Shown here: one piece after another, positions 20,044-27,487 of the stretch
Layout: each line of letters opens with the position of its first letter
Position numbering within the stretch: position 1 is the stretch's first letter
Assembly (NCBI GenBank): GCA_023258055.1
Contig: JALRAI010000002.1
Location: forward strand, 1 to 39,331
DNA length: 39,331 bases
Reading direction: 5' to 3'
From: Flavobacteriaceae bacterium
GTDB taxonomy: Bacteria > Bacteroidota > Bacteroidia > Flavobacteriales > Flavobacteriaceae
The notes under the pieces: generated by a model
What the model was told of the DNA's origin: nothing
What the model saw: the letters and a program-made list of their open reading frames with translations, nothing else
Database searches by the model: none
Position numbers and translations under genes: made by a program

Positions 20044-20910
20044 ATGAAAAAAAATCCACAATTTGAAGCGATTGCCCCAGCCCCGGGCAGTTCACTCTAC
20101 ATTGAAAACCTAAGAGATTTCAATGCCGCAAATCCCTCGTCTTGGCATTATCACCCTGAAATGGAAATCGTGTACATAAACGGAGGAAGTGGTAAGCGAC
20201 ATATTGGCAACCACATTTCTTATTACAATGATGGAGATTTAATTTTTATTGGTGCTTCCCTACCACATTTTGGTTTTACTAATCATCTGACCAATAATAA
20301 AAGTGAAATCGTGATCCAAGCTCGGGAAGATTTCCTCGGACCAGAATTTTTTGATGCGGCAGAATTCGTGGCAGTAAAACAGCTGCTCAAACGCAGCAAA
20401 CAGGGAATCGTTTTTTCTGAAAACACAAAAAAACGTTTAGGTCCTAAAATAGAGCAACTCATAGAAATGAATCCCTTCGAAAAGTTAATTAACTTTTTAT
20501 CGCTACTGAACGAGCTCGCTCAGGCCAAAGATTACACCTTGCTCAATGCCGACTCAATAATTTTAGAGACCAAACCCCAAGATGCGGCACGACTCGATGT
20601 CATCTATAGTTTTGTCAGTCAAAGTTTTACCAGACAAATCAGTCTGAGTGAAATGGCCGATAAAGTCAGCATGACGCCTCAGGCCTTCAGCCGTTATTTT
20701 AAGAATAAAACGGGCAAAACTTTCATACAATTTGTCACTGAATACCGAGTCACACACGCCTGCAAACTTCTGGCTGAGGGCTCCCTGAGTATAACCGATG
20801 TGTGTTTTGAATCCGGATTCAATAACTTCTCACACTTCAACAAGACTTTTAAAAGTCAAACCGGCAAAAGCCCCTCGCATTACCGAAATGCTTTAAGACA
20901 AATCCTTTAA
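20044..20910 (+). CDS. AraC family transcriptional regulator with N-terminal cupin-like domain
   Basis: 'WHYHPEMEIVYINGGSGKRHIGNHISYYNDGDLIFIGASLPH' cupin-like; C-terminal double HTH 'ISLSEMADKVSMTPQAFSRYFKNKTGKTFIQFVTEYRVTHACKLLAEGSLSITDVCFESGFNNFSHFNKTFKSQTGKSPSHYR'. Confidence 0.95.
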   Translation: MKKNPQFEAIAPAPGSSLYIENLRDFNAANPSSWHYHPEMEIVYINGGSGKRHIGNHISYYNDGDLIFIGASLPHFGFTNHLTNNKSEIVIQAREDFLGPEFFDAAEFVAVKQLLKRSKQGIVFSENTKKRLGPKIEQLIEMNPFEKLINFLSLLNELAQAKDYTLLNADSIILETKPQDAARLDVIYSFVSQSFTRQISLSEMADKVSMTPQAFSRYFKNKTGKTFIQFVTEYRVTHACKLLAEGSLSITDVCFESGFNNFSHFNKTFKSQTGKSPSHYRNALRQIL

Positions 20911-20940
20911 TTAAGCCTTAATTTAATATTTGGTAGAAAT

Positions 20941-20972
20941 AAAAAAAGGCATTCTTGATGAATGCCTTTTTT
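20941..20972. terminator. Bidirectional intrinsic terminator between convergent araC-type and DUF2911 genes
   Basis: AAAAAAA-GGCATTC-TTGAT-GAATGCC-TTTTTT. Confidence 0.93.
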
Positions 20973-21026
20973 GTTATTTCAAAATCAGTGATGACTATCT
21001 ATATTTGACTTAGTGCCGAATACAAA

Positions 21027-21872
21027 TTATTTAGACCACTCTGCAATAGACTTTTTATTCATGGCCACATAATCTTGGTTACCTGCTTTTTGAGCCAGGT
21101 CCAAAGATTGTTCCGCTGCCTTTATCGCCCCCTTTTTGTCCCCTGCTTTAGCGTAGATCAGGGACTGTTGACGGTAGTACCAGTAGGCTGGACTCTTACT
21201 CATTGCGATAGCCTTGTCTATCCAGGTCTTGGCTTTATTAATGTCCTTATCGGCATTTAAAAAATAAACGGCAGCCTGATAGTAATCCCTATCTGTAGGC
21301 CCATTCATGGTGCGTTCGATACTGCTCATTACTGCGGATTCCGTATCAAAGCTAAAGGGAACAGAAACGGCAACATTTTCCCAGGTAAAAGTTAAATCAG
21401 CACCATTATCACTCACCTGATCAATCGAAATTGTGAAACTCTCCACGGCTTGGCTTAAGCTCTTTGGAGTAGCCTTATACTGGGCAGCAATTTTATCGGT
21501 ATCCCAATCCCCCGGTAGGCCCCAATTCTCAGTATCAGTATAAAAATAAATAGTCCACTGATCTGCAGAAGGAACAGAATAAAGAGCATAAGTTCCCGCC
21601 TTTAGGGTTGTAGCCCCCACAGTAGCATCACTATTAAAAGTCACGAGTGTGTTTTTATTTGCACCAGTGCGCCAGAGTTTGTCCATGGGTACCAAATCAC
21701 CAAAAATAGTACGCCCGCGCATGGCAGGTCGGGAATAGGTCAAGGTCACACTACTCAATCCAACACTCTGAGTTAAGGTTTGTTCTGGAGAAGCCGCTGG
21801 CGTTTGTATTTGAGCCATGGAACCAAAAGAAAACGCTATTAGAATAAAAAATGAGCTAATTAAGTTTTTCAT
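21027..21872 (-). CDS. DUF2911 domain-containing secreted protein with C-terminal TPR-like repeats
   Basis: 'QTPAASPEQTLTQSVGLSSVTLTYSRPAMRGRTIFGDLVPMDKLWRTGANKNTLVTFNSDATVGATTLKAGTYALYSVP' is typical of DUF2911. ATG 21872 (MKNLISSFFILIAFSFGSMAQ signal peptide) preferred. Confidence 0.9.
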   Translation of the reverse strand: MKNLISSFFILIAFSFGSMAQIQTPAASPEQTLTQSVGLSSVTLTYSRPAMRGRTIFGDLVPMDKLWRTGANKNTLVTFNSDATVGATTLKAGTYALYSVPSADQWTIYFYTDTENWGLPGDWDTDKIAAQYKATPKSLSQAVESFTISIDQVSDNGADLTFTWENVAVSVPFSFDTESAVMSSIERTMNGPTDRDYYQAAVYFLNADKDINKAKTWIDKAIAMSKSPAYWYYRQQSLIYAKAGDKKGAIKAAEQSLDLAQKAGNQDYVAMNKKSIAEWSK

Positions 21873-21949
21873 GTCGTATAAGTTTTTGACGAATATAGCG
21901 CACTCTAGGAAAAGATTCGTTAATAAAACGATAAATCCGCTCAATGATT

Positions 21950-21981
21950 TTGTTTAATCTTTTAACTGTTTTGTTAAACAA
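21950..21981 (+). promoter_or_regulatory. Operator-like inverted repeat upstream of the SRPBCC-SDR-photolyase operon
   Basis: Perfect 8-bp arms TTGTTTAA (21950-21957)-N16-TTAAACAA (21974-21981), just upstream of TATCTTTA (21985-21992). Confidence 0.5.
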
Positions 21982-22005
21982 TTGTATCTTTACAAAAAAA
22001 TTGCT

Positions 22006-22464
22006 TTGTACACTTTCCACAGAACTCAAAACCTTCCTATAACGCTCGATCGCGCCTGGGATTTTTTTTCTGATCCAAAAAACCTAAAGACCATAACCCC
22101 AGATTATATGGGGTTTGACATCGTTGCTGGCGCAGATCGTCGGATGTATCCCGGTCAGATTATTGAATATAGAGTATCTCCACTTTTAGGCATTAAAACC
22201 AAATGGGTTACCGAAATCACCCATGTGGTCCCCAAAGACTATTTTGTGGACGAACAGCGCTTTGGGCCTTACACACTTTGGCACCATAAACACTTTTTTA
22301 CCGAAATTCAGGGGGGTGTGGCCATGGAAGATCTCATTCATTACAAAGCGCCTTTAGGGGCTTTAGGGGCTTTGTTTACTCCACTTATCGTCACGCCTAA
22401 ACTGGAGGAAATATTTAATTATCGAACACAAAAACTCACCGAACTTTTCGGTAACCACTCATGA
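22006..22464 (+). CDS. SRPBCC family protein
   Basis: 'YTFHRTQNLPITLDRAWDFFSDPKNLKTITPDYMGFDIV' is a SRPBCC-type beginning. The frame lacks an ATG near the N-terminus, so the start is uncertain (TTG 22006, ATT 22000 or TTG 21982). Ends in ATGA overlap with the next gene. Confidence 0.82.
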   Translation: MYTFHRTQNLPITLDRAWDFFSDPKNLKTITPDYMGFDIVAGADRRMYPGQIIEYRVSPLLGIKTKWVTEITHVVPKDYFVDEQRFGPYTLWHHKHFFTEIQGGVAMEDLIHYKAPLGALGALFTPLIVTPKLEEIFNYRTQKLTELFGNHS

Positions 22465-23153
22465 AAAATATATTAATTATCGGGGGATCATCAGGCATTA
22501 GCGCCGCTGTCGCTCAACTCTGTATCGAAAAAGGAAACACCGTTTACACAGCATGCCGCACAAGGCCTGAAATTTCCTCGGTCCATCATATTCCATTTGA
22601 TGTGCTGGACCCGCAAGCCAATTTAGAAGGACTGCCTGATCGATTAGACGGCTTTGTTTATGCTCCTGGAAGTATTAATCTAAGACCCTTTCGCGCACTT
22701 AAGCCTGAGGCCTTTGCCGCAGATTTCGAAATCAATACCATGGGTATAATCCGTTGCCTTCAAGCTGTGCTGCCCAAATTACTCAACAGTCCTCAAGCCA
22801 GTATAGTGGCTTACAGCACAGTAGCCGTACAACAAGGCATGCCTTTTCACGCCTCAGTAGCTGTAGCTAAGGGAGCCTTAGAAGGATTGACGCGTTCACT
22901 GGCCGCTGAATACGCACCCAAAATTCGAGTGAATGCCATTGCGCCTTCACTGACCAATACACCCCTAGCCGGTAAGTTGTTGTCCAGCGATGAAAAGATT
23001 GAAAAAATGAATGAGCGTCATCCACTAAAACGCGTAGGTACTCCTGAGGATTTGGCAAATTGCACTTATTTTTTACTCTCTGAGGACTCTTCATGGATGA
23101 CAGGTCAAGTAATCGGACTTGACGGTGGTATGGGCGCTCTTAGGCTAAACTAA
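22461..23153 (+). CDS. SDR family oxidoreductase
   Basis: Rossmann motif 'ILIIGGSSGISAAVAQLCIEKG', 'SIVAYSTVAVQQGMPFHASVAVAKGALEGLTRSLAAEYAPKIRVNAIAPSLTNTPL', C-terminal 'MTGQVIGLDGGMG'. The usual YxxxK motif is altered here (HASVAVAKGA). Confidence 0.92.
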   Translation: MKNILIIGGSSGISAAVAQLCIEKGNTVYTACRTRPEISSVHHIPFDVLDPQANLEGLPDRLDGFVYAPGSINLRPFRALKPEAFAADFEINTMGIIRCLQAVLPKLLNSPQASIVAYSTVAVQQGMPFHASVAVAKGALEGLTRSLAAEYAPKIRVNAIAPSLTNTPLAGKLLSSDEKIEKMNERHPLKRVGTPEDLANCTYFLLSEDSSWMTGQVIGLDGGMGALRLN

Positions 23154-23180
23154 GTTCAAATAAATCAATCCAAAAAATCA

Positions 23181-24551
23181 ATGAGTTCAGCTAACAACCC
23201 AGACTTACTCTCTGAGAGCCCGTCCCCACAAAATGGGAATAACGCCACAGTCCAGGTCAATGTTTTTTGGTTTAGACGAGATCTCAGACTCTATGATAAT
23301 CACGGATTAAGCAAGGCACTCCGCGGATCATTTCCGGTTGTGCCTATTTTTATCTTTGACCGTAATATATTGGATTCTTGTGCCCGGGATGATGGTCGGG
23401 TAAGTTTCATCCACCAGCAACTCACCAAAATAAAACAAGAGCTTCAATCATGGGGCAGTGATTTAAAGGTATTTTACGGGACCCCCATCGAGGCTCTGGA
23501 TCAATTACGACAGAACTTTAGTGTTCAGCACCTGATCAGTAATCGCGACTACGAACCTTATGCATTGGATCGGGATAAAGCCATTATGGCCCATTGCCAA
23601 AATCAAAATATAGGCTTTCATCAATTTAAAGACCAAGTCATTTTTGAAACGAATGAAATCGTTAAGGACGATGGTAAGCCTTATGTGGTGTACACCCCTT
23701 ATAGCAAAAAATGGCTGGCGCAACTACAGAACAACGGATCGCTTAAAGCATATGACATAGAGCCTTATAAAGATAAGCTGCTTTGCACCTCATTTGGCCC
23801 GATGCCCAGTTTGGCGCAAATGGGTTTTATCTCGAGTGATCACAAGGTCTTGCCTTACGATTACAGTCAAAGTATGGCACAGAGCTATGCCGCCAAAAGG
23901 AATTTTCCAGGACAGACCAAAGGCACCTCAAAACTCTCCCCCCACCTGCGCTTTGGTACTGTAAGTATCCGTCAAATCGTAACGGCCTTGAGACCGATAA
24001 AGGACATCACCCTGCTTAAAGAACTGATTTGGAGAGAGTTTTTCATGCAAATACTTTGGCATTTCCCGCATACGGTGACCCAATCTTTTAAACCACAATA
24101 CGACCGCATACAGTGGCGCAATGACCCCGAAGAGTTTGAGGCTTGGAAAAATGGTCAAACGGGCTACCCACTGGTAGACGCCGGGATGAGAGAACTCAAT
24201 AGAACCGGATATATGCACAACCGAGTACGAATGCTCGTGGCCAGTTTTTTGTGCAAACATCTACTGATCGATTGGCGCTGGGGCGAAGCATATTTTGCTG
24301 AAAAATTATTGGATTACGAATGTTCCTCGAATGTCGGTAACTGGCAGTGGGCCGCGGGAAGTGGCGTTGATGCTGCCCCCTACTTCAGAATTTTCAACCC
24401 TATGACTCAGGTTGACAAATTTGACAAACAAAAAACCTATATCAAAAAATGGGTGCCAGAGTGCGACCTCCCGCGCTATGTGAAACCCATAGTAGACCAT
24501 AAAATGGCACGAGAGCGTTGTCTTGAAACCTATAAGACTGCGCTTAATTAG
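23181..24551 (+). CDS. phrB: Cryptochrome/deoxyribodipyrimidine photolyase family protein (class I photolyase)
   Basis: 'VFWFRRDLRLYDNHGLSKAL', 'LRFGTVSIRQIV', 'LIWREFFMQILWHFPH', 'TGYPLVDAGMRELNRTGYMHNRVRMLVASFLCKHLLIDWRWGEAYFAEKLLDYECSSNVGNWQWAAGSGVDAAPYFRIFNP'. Confidence 0.95.
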   Translation: MSSANNPDLLSESPSPQNGNNATVQVNVFWFRRDLRLYDNHGLSKALRGSFPVVPIFIFDRNILDSCARDDGRVSFIHQQLTKIKQELQSWGSDLKVFYGTPIEALDQLRQNFSVQHLISNRDYEPYALDRDKAIMAHCQNQNIGFHQFKDQVIFETNEIVKDDGKPYVVYTPYSKKWLAQLQNNGSLKAYDIEPYKDKLLCTSFGPMPSLAQMGFISSDHKVLPYDYSQSMAQSYAAKRNFPGQTKGTSKLSPHLRFGTVSIRQIVTALRPIKDITLLKELIWREFFMQILWHFPHTVTQSFKPQYDRIQWRNDPEEFEAWKNGQTGYPLVDAGMRELNRTGYMHNRVRMLVASFLCKHLLIDWRWGEAYFAEKLLDYECSSNVGNWQWAAGSGVDAAPYFRIFNPMTQVDKFDKQKTYIKKWVPECDLPRYVKPIVDHKMARERCLETYKTALN

Positions 24552-25863
24552 CAGCCTCTACACGAGTGATTTTTGCGCCGATTGCACGCAGACGCTCGTC
24601 TATGTTTTGGTATCCACGATCTATTTGTTCGATATTTTGGATCACACTAGTCCCCTCCGCAGATAATGCGGCAATCAGCAAAGAGACCCCGGCTCTAATG
24701 TCTGGGGAAACCATGTTAGTCGCCTTTAAAGATGAGGTAAAATCATGACCAATTACTGTGGCACGATGGGGGTCACAAAGGATGATTTTTGCGCCCATAT
24801 CGATAAGCTTGTCCACAAAGAACAATCGGCTTTCAAACATTTTTTGATGAATCAAAACACTGCCTTTGGCCTGTGTACAGGTCACCAAGACAATACTCAA
24901 TAAATCTGGGGTAAAACCTGGCCATGGAGCATCTGAAATGGTCAAAATTGATCCATCCATATCGGATTGGATCTCATAGGAATCTTGTTGCGGAATAAAA
25001 ATATCGTCGCCCTTGCGCTCTAGTTTGATGCCCAGTTTTCTAAAGGTATCTGGAATAAGTCCTAGATTGTCCCAAGAGACATCTTTAATGGTAATGCTAC
25101 TGCGGGTCATCGCCGCCAAACCAATCCAACTCCCGATTTCAATCATATCGGGCAAAATGCGATGCTGGCAACCACCGAGTCGATCTACACCTTGGATCAC
25201 TAGCAAATTAGAGCCAACCCCCTGTATATTGGCGCCCATGGATTGAAGCATACGACAGAGCTGCTGTAGGTAAGGTTCACAAGCGGCATTGTATATAGTG
25301 GTGGTGCCTTTTGCTAAAACTGCCGCCATTAGAATATTTGCTGTCCCAGTCACCGAAGCTTGATCCAAGAGCATATAAGTTCCTGTTAAACCATCGGGGG
25401 CTTCAACGCCATAAAATCGCTCGTGCTTGTTATATCTGAAGCTCGCCCCTAGTTTTATAAATCCTTCAAAATGAGTATCTAAACGACGACGACCAATTTT
25501 GTCGCCACCGGGACGAGGAATATAGCCCTTGCCGAATCGTGCCAATAAGGGTCCGACAATCATTATTGAACCGCGTAGGCTACTGCCCTCTTTTTTAAAC
25601 AACTCTGATTCTAAGTAATCTAAATCTAGGTCATCGGCTTGAAATCGATAAGACCCCGTGGAAAGCGCCTCTACTTTTACCCCTAGGTGGGTTAATATGG
25701 TGATGAGTTTGTTGACATCAATAATGTCCGGAATATTATCGATCACCACAGGCTCATCCGTCAGCAAGACAGCACATAAAATCTGAAGCGCCTCGTTTTT
25801 AGCGCCTTGTGGACGAATCTCACCAGAGAGCTGATGTCCTCCTTCAATGTGAAAAGTACCCAT
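24544..25863 (-). CDS. murA: UDP-N-acetylglucosamine 1-carboxyvinyltransferase
   Basis: 'FHIEGGHQLSGEIRPQGAKNEALQILCAVLLTDEPVVIDNIPDIIDVNKLI', 'GPLLARFGKGYIPRPGGDKIGRRRLDTHFEGFIKLGA', 'SPDIRAGVSLLIAALSAEGTSVIQNIEQIDRGYQNIDERLRAIGAKI'. Confidence 0.97.
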   Translation of the reverse strand: MGTFHIEGGHQLSGEIRPQGAKNEALQILCAVLLTDEPVVIDNIPDIIDVNKLITILTHLGVKVEALSTGSYRFQADDLDLDYLESELFKKEGSSLRGSIMIVGPLLARFGKGYIPRPGGDKIGRRRLDTHFEGFIKLGASFRYNKHERFYGVEAPDGLTGTYMLLDQASVTGTANILMAAVLAKGTTTIYNAACEPYLQQLCRMLQSMGANIQGVGSNLLVIQGVDRLGGCQHRILPDMIEIGSWIGLAAMTRSSITIKDVSWDNLGLIPDTFRKLGIKLERKGDDIFIPQQDSYEIQSDMDGSILTISDAPWPGFTPDLLSIVLVTCTQAKGSVLIHQKMFESRLFFVDKLIDMGAKIILCDPHRATVIGHDFTSSLKATNMVSPDIRAGVSLLIAALSAEGTSVIQNIEQIDRGYQNIDERLRAIGAKITRVEAAN

Positions 25864-25873
25864 ATTATTCTAA

Positions 25874-26521
25874 TTAATAGCGCTTACGCCCGCGGCCCGA
25901 CTTATGCGTTTTTTTGACAAAACGCTTTTTGGTTTTTATGAAATCCGTAGCTTGGGTCAAGTCCTCTTCGCTGTTTTTAAGATTTAATTTACCCTCTGAA
26001 AGTTCAAACAAATGGTTGAAAATTACTTGGTCCTCAACAGTATCCTTATTCCAGTTTAAAAAACTTTTTTTCATGTGGTTGGCAATGGTGATCACCAATG
26101 CATCCTTTTTATCTCCATCCTCCCATTTAATGGCCACATCGATCATTCTTTTGATATTGTTGCCGTAAAATCGATATTTAGGAAAGTTTTGAGGGTAGGC
26201 CAAGGGCTGAGGACGTTCGGCTAATTCTTCTGGAGAAGGCATGGGATAAGGCGCATCAACATCGAGTTTAAAATCTGAAATCATAAATAGTTGATCCCAT
26301 AACTTGTGCTGAAAATCTGGCACATCGCGCAGATGTGGATTCAAATTACCCATTACAGCAATAATGCTTTGGGCACATTTGTTGCGTTCTTCGCGGTCTT
26401 CAAGGGCGACCGCTTGATTGACCATTTTTTGTATATGACGTCCATATTCTGGAATAATCAGCTGTTCGCGCTCGGTATTGTATTCTAAATTATCTACTAA
26501 CATAGTGGTATTCTCAATCAA
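25874..26521 (-). CDS. DUF4290 domain-containing protein
   Basis: 'LEYNTEREQLIIPEYGRHIQKMVNQAVALEDREERNKCAQSIIAVMGNLNPHLRDVPDFQHKLWDQLFMISDFKLDVDAPYP', Lys/Arg-rich C-terminus. True start may be the internal Met (MLVDNLEYN). Confidence 0.88.
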   Translation of the reverse strand: MIENTTMLVDNLEYNTEREQLIIPEYGRHIQKMVNQAVALEDREERNKCAQSIIAVMGNLNPHLRDVPDFQHKLWDQLFMISDFKLDVDAPYPMPSPEELAERPQPLAYPQNFPKYRFYGNNIKRMIDVAIKWEDGDKKDALVITIANHMKKSFLNWNKDTVEDQVIFNHLFELSEGKLNLKNSEEDLTQATDFIKTKKRFVKKTHKSGRGRKRY

Positions 26522-26568
26522 AAAAATAGAGGAAAATCAGGGTTTACTGATAGTGCAAAGTAATCATT

Positions 26569-26856
26569 TTATAAAGAAATGACCCCCTCCACTGCAGAAA
26601 CTTCCTGATATTTTTGCACTACAGCCTCAGGAGAGGCCATGGTTAAAGTAACAGAAATGCTGCTGTAGTTCCCTTTGGATGAATTCTTAATACGGATTTC
26701 GGCTTGGGCGGGGTCAAAAAATGCACAAACCGCCTCGATACGCTCCTCAATGCCTGGCACAATAAACTTAAACATATAAGTTGCAGGCCAAGACCGATCA
26801 TCAGCCAGTTGCTGGCTTAATCTCTGATAAAATTCCTGGGATTTTTGGTCGGACAT
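26569..26856 (-). CDS. DUF493 family protein
   Basis: Small protein 'MSDQKSQEFYQRLSQQLADDRSWPATYMFKFIVPG...YSSISVTLTMASPEAVVQKYQEVSAVEGVISL' typical of DUF493. Start reassigned to ATG 26856 because TATCTTTG (minus, 26887-26880) lies inside the longer ORF. Confidence 0.85.
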   Translation of the reverse strand: MSDQKSQEFYQRLSQQLADDRSWPATYMFKFIVPGIEERIEAVCAFFDPAQAEIRIKNSSKGNYSSISVTLTMASPEAVVQKYQEVSAVEGVISL

Positions 26857-26938
26857 AAGCGTGATTAACGAATTCAAGGCAAAGATAGCGGAAGCCTTCA
26901 AGAATAACTAACTTTGCATTGGTCTTTAGTTTTTTTTC

Positions 26939-27487
26939 ATGTCTTTAAAAATAGTCCTAACCGGTGGGCCAGGTACCGGAAAAACCACCATAATGAATCA
27001 GCTCGACACACTCGGGCATGTATGTCATCACGAAATTTCAAGACAAATTATACTCCAGGGGCAAAAAAACGGAGTAGACCAGTTATTTTTAGAAGACCCC
27101 CTAGCCTTTAGCCAGGCCCTATTTCAAGGACGAAAAGCTCAATACCTCAAGGCCCATAATACGGCAAATGAAAAAGTCAAGACAGCAATTTTCTTTGATC
27201 GGGGCTTACCGGATGTTGTGGCGTATATGGACTACCTCAATCAGCAATCCCCTGCAGAATTTTTGAAGGATTTGGAAAACCACCGTTATGATTACGTGTT
27301 TATCTTACCGCCCTGGCAAGCCATTCACACTCAAGACAATGAGCGTTATGAGTCTTTTGATCAGGGACAAAAAATTCACCAACACATCGCTAAGCGTTAT
27401 GAGCAATTGGGCTATGCGCCCATTGTCGTGCCGACCGGCCCTGTGCTTGAGCGCACTGATTTTATTTTAAATAAATTAAACCTCTGA
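26939..27487 (+). CDS. NadR/AAA_28-like P-loop ATPase/kinase
   Basis: 'IVLTGGPGTGKTTIMNQLDTLGHVCHHEISRQIILQGQKNG...FFDRGLPDVVAYMDYL...YDYVFILPPWQAIHTQDNERYESFDQGQKI'. Confidence 0.87.
   Translation: MSLKIVLTGGPGTGKTTIMNQLDTLGHVCHHEISRQIILQGQKNGVDQLFLEDPLAFSQALFQGRKAQYLKAHNTANEKVKTAIFFDRGLPDVVAYMDYLNQQSPAEFLKDLENHRYDYVFILPPWQAIHTQDNERYESFDQGQKIHQHIAKRYEQLGYAPIVVPTGPVLERTDFILNKLNL

Noticed and set aside
22349-22375. Short tandem repeat (c/ggggctttaggggctttaggggcttt) in the SRPBCC gene
   Set aside because: Only about two and a half imperfect 9-bp units encoding APLGALGALF within a normal coding context. Slippage potential is minor.
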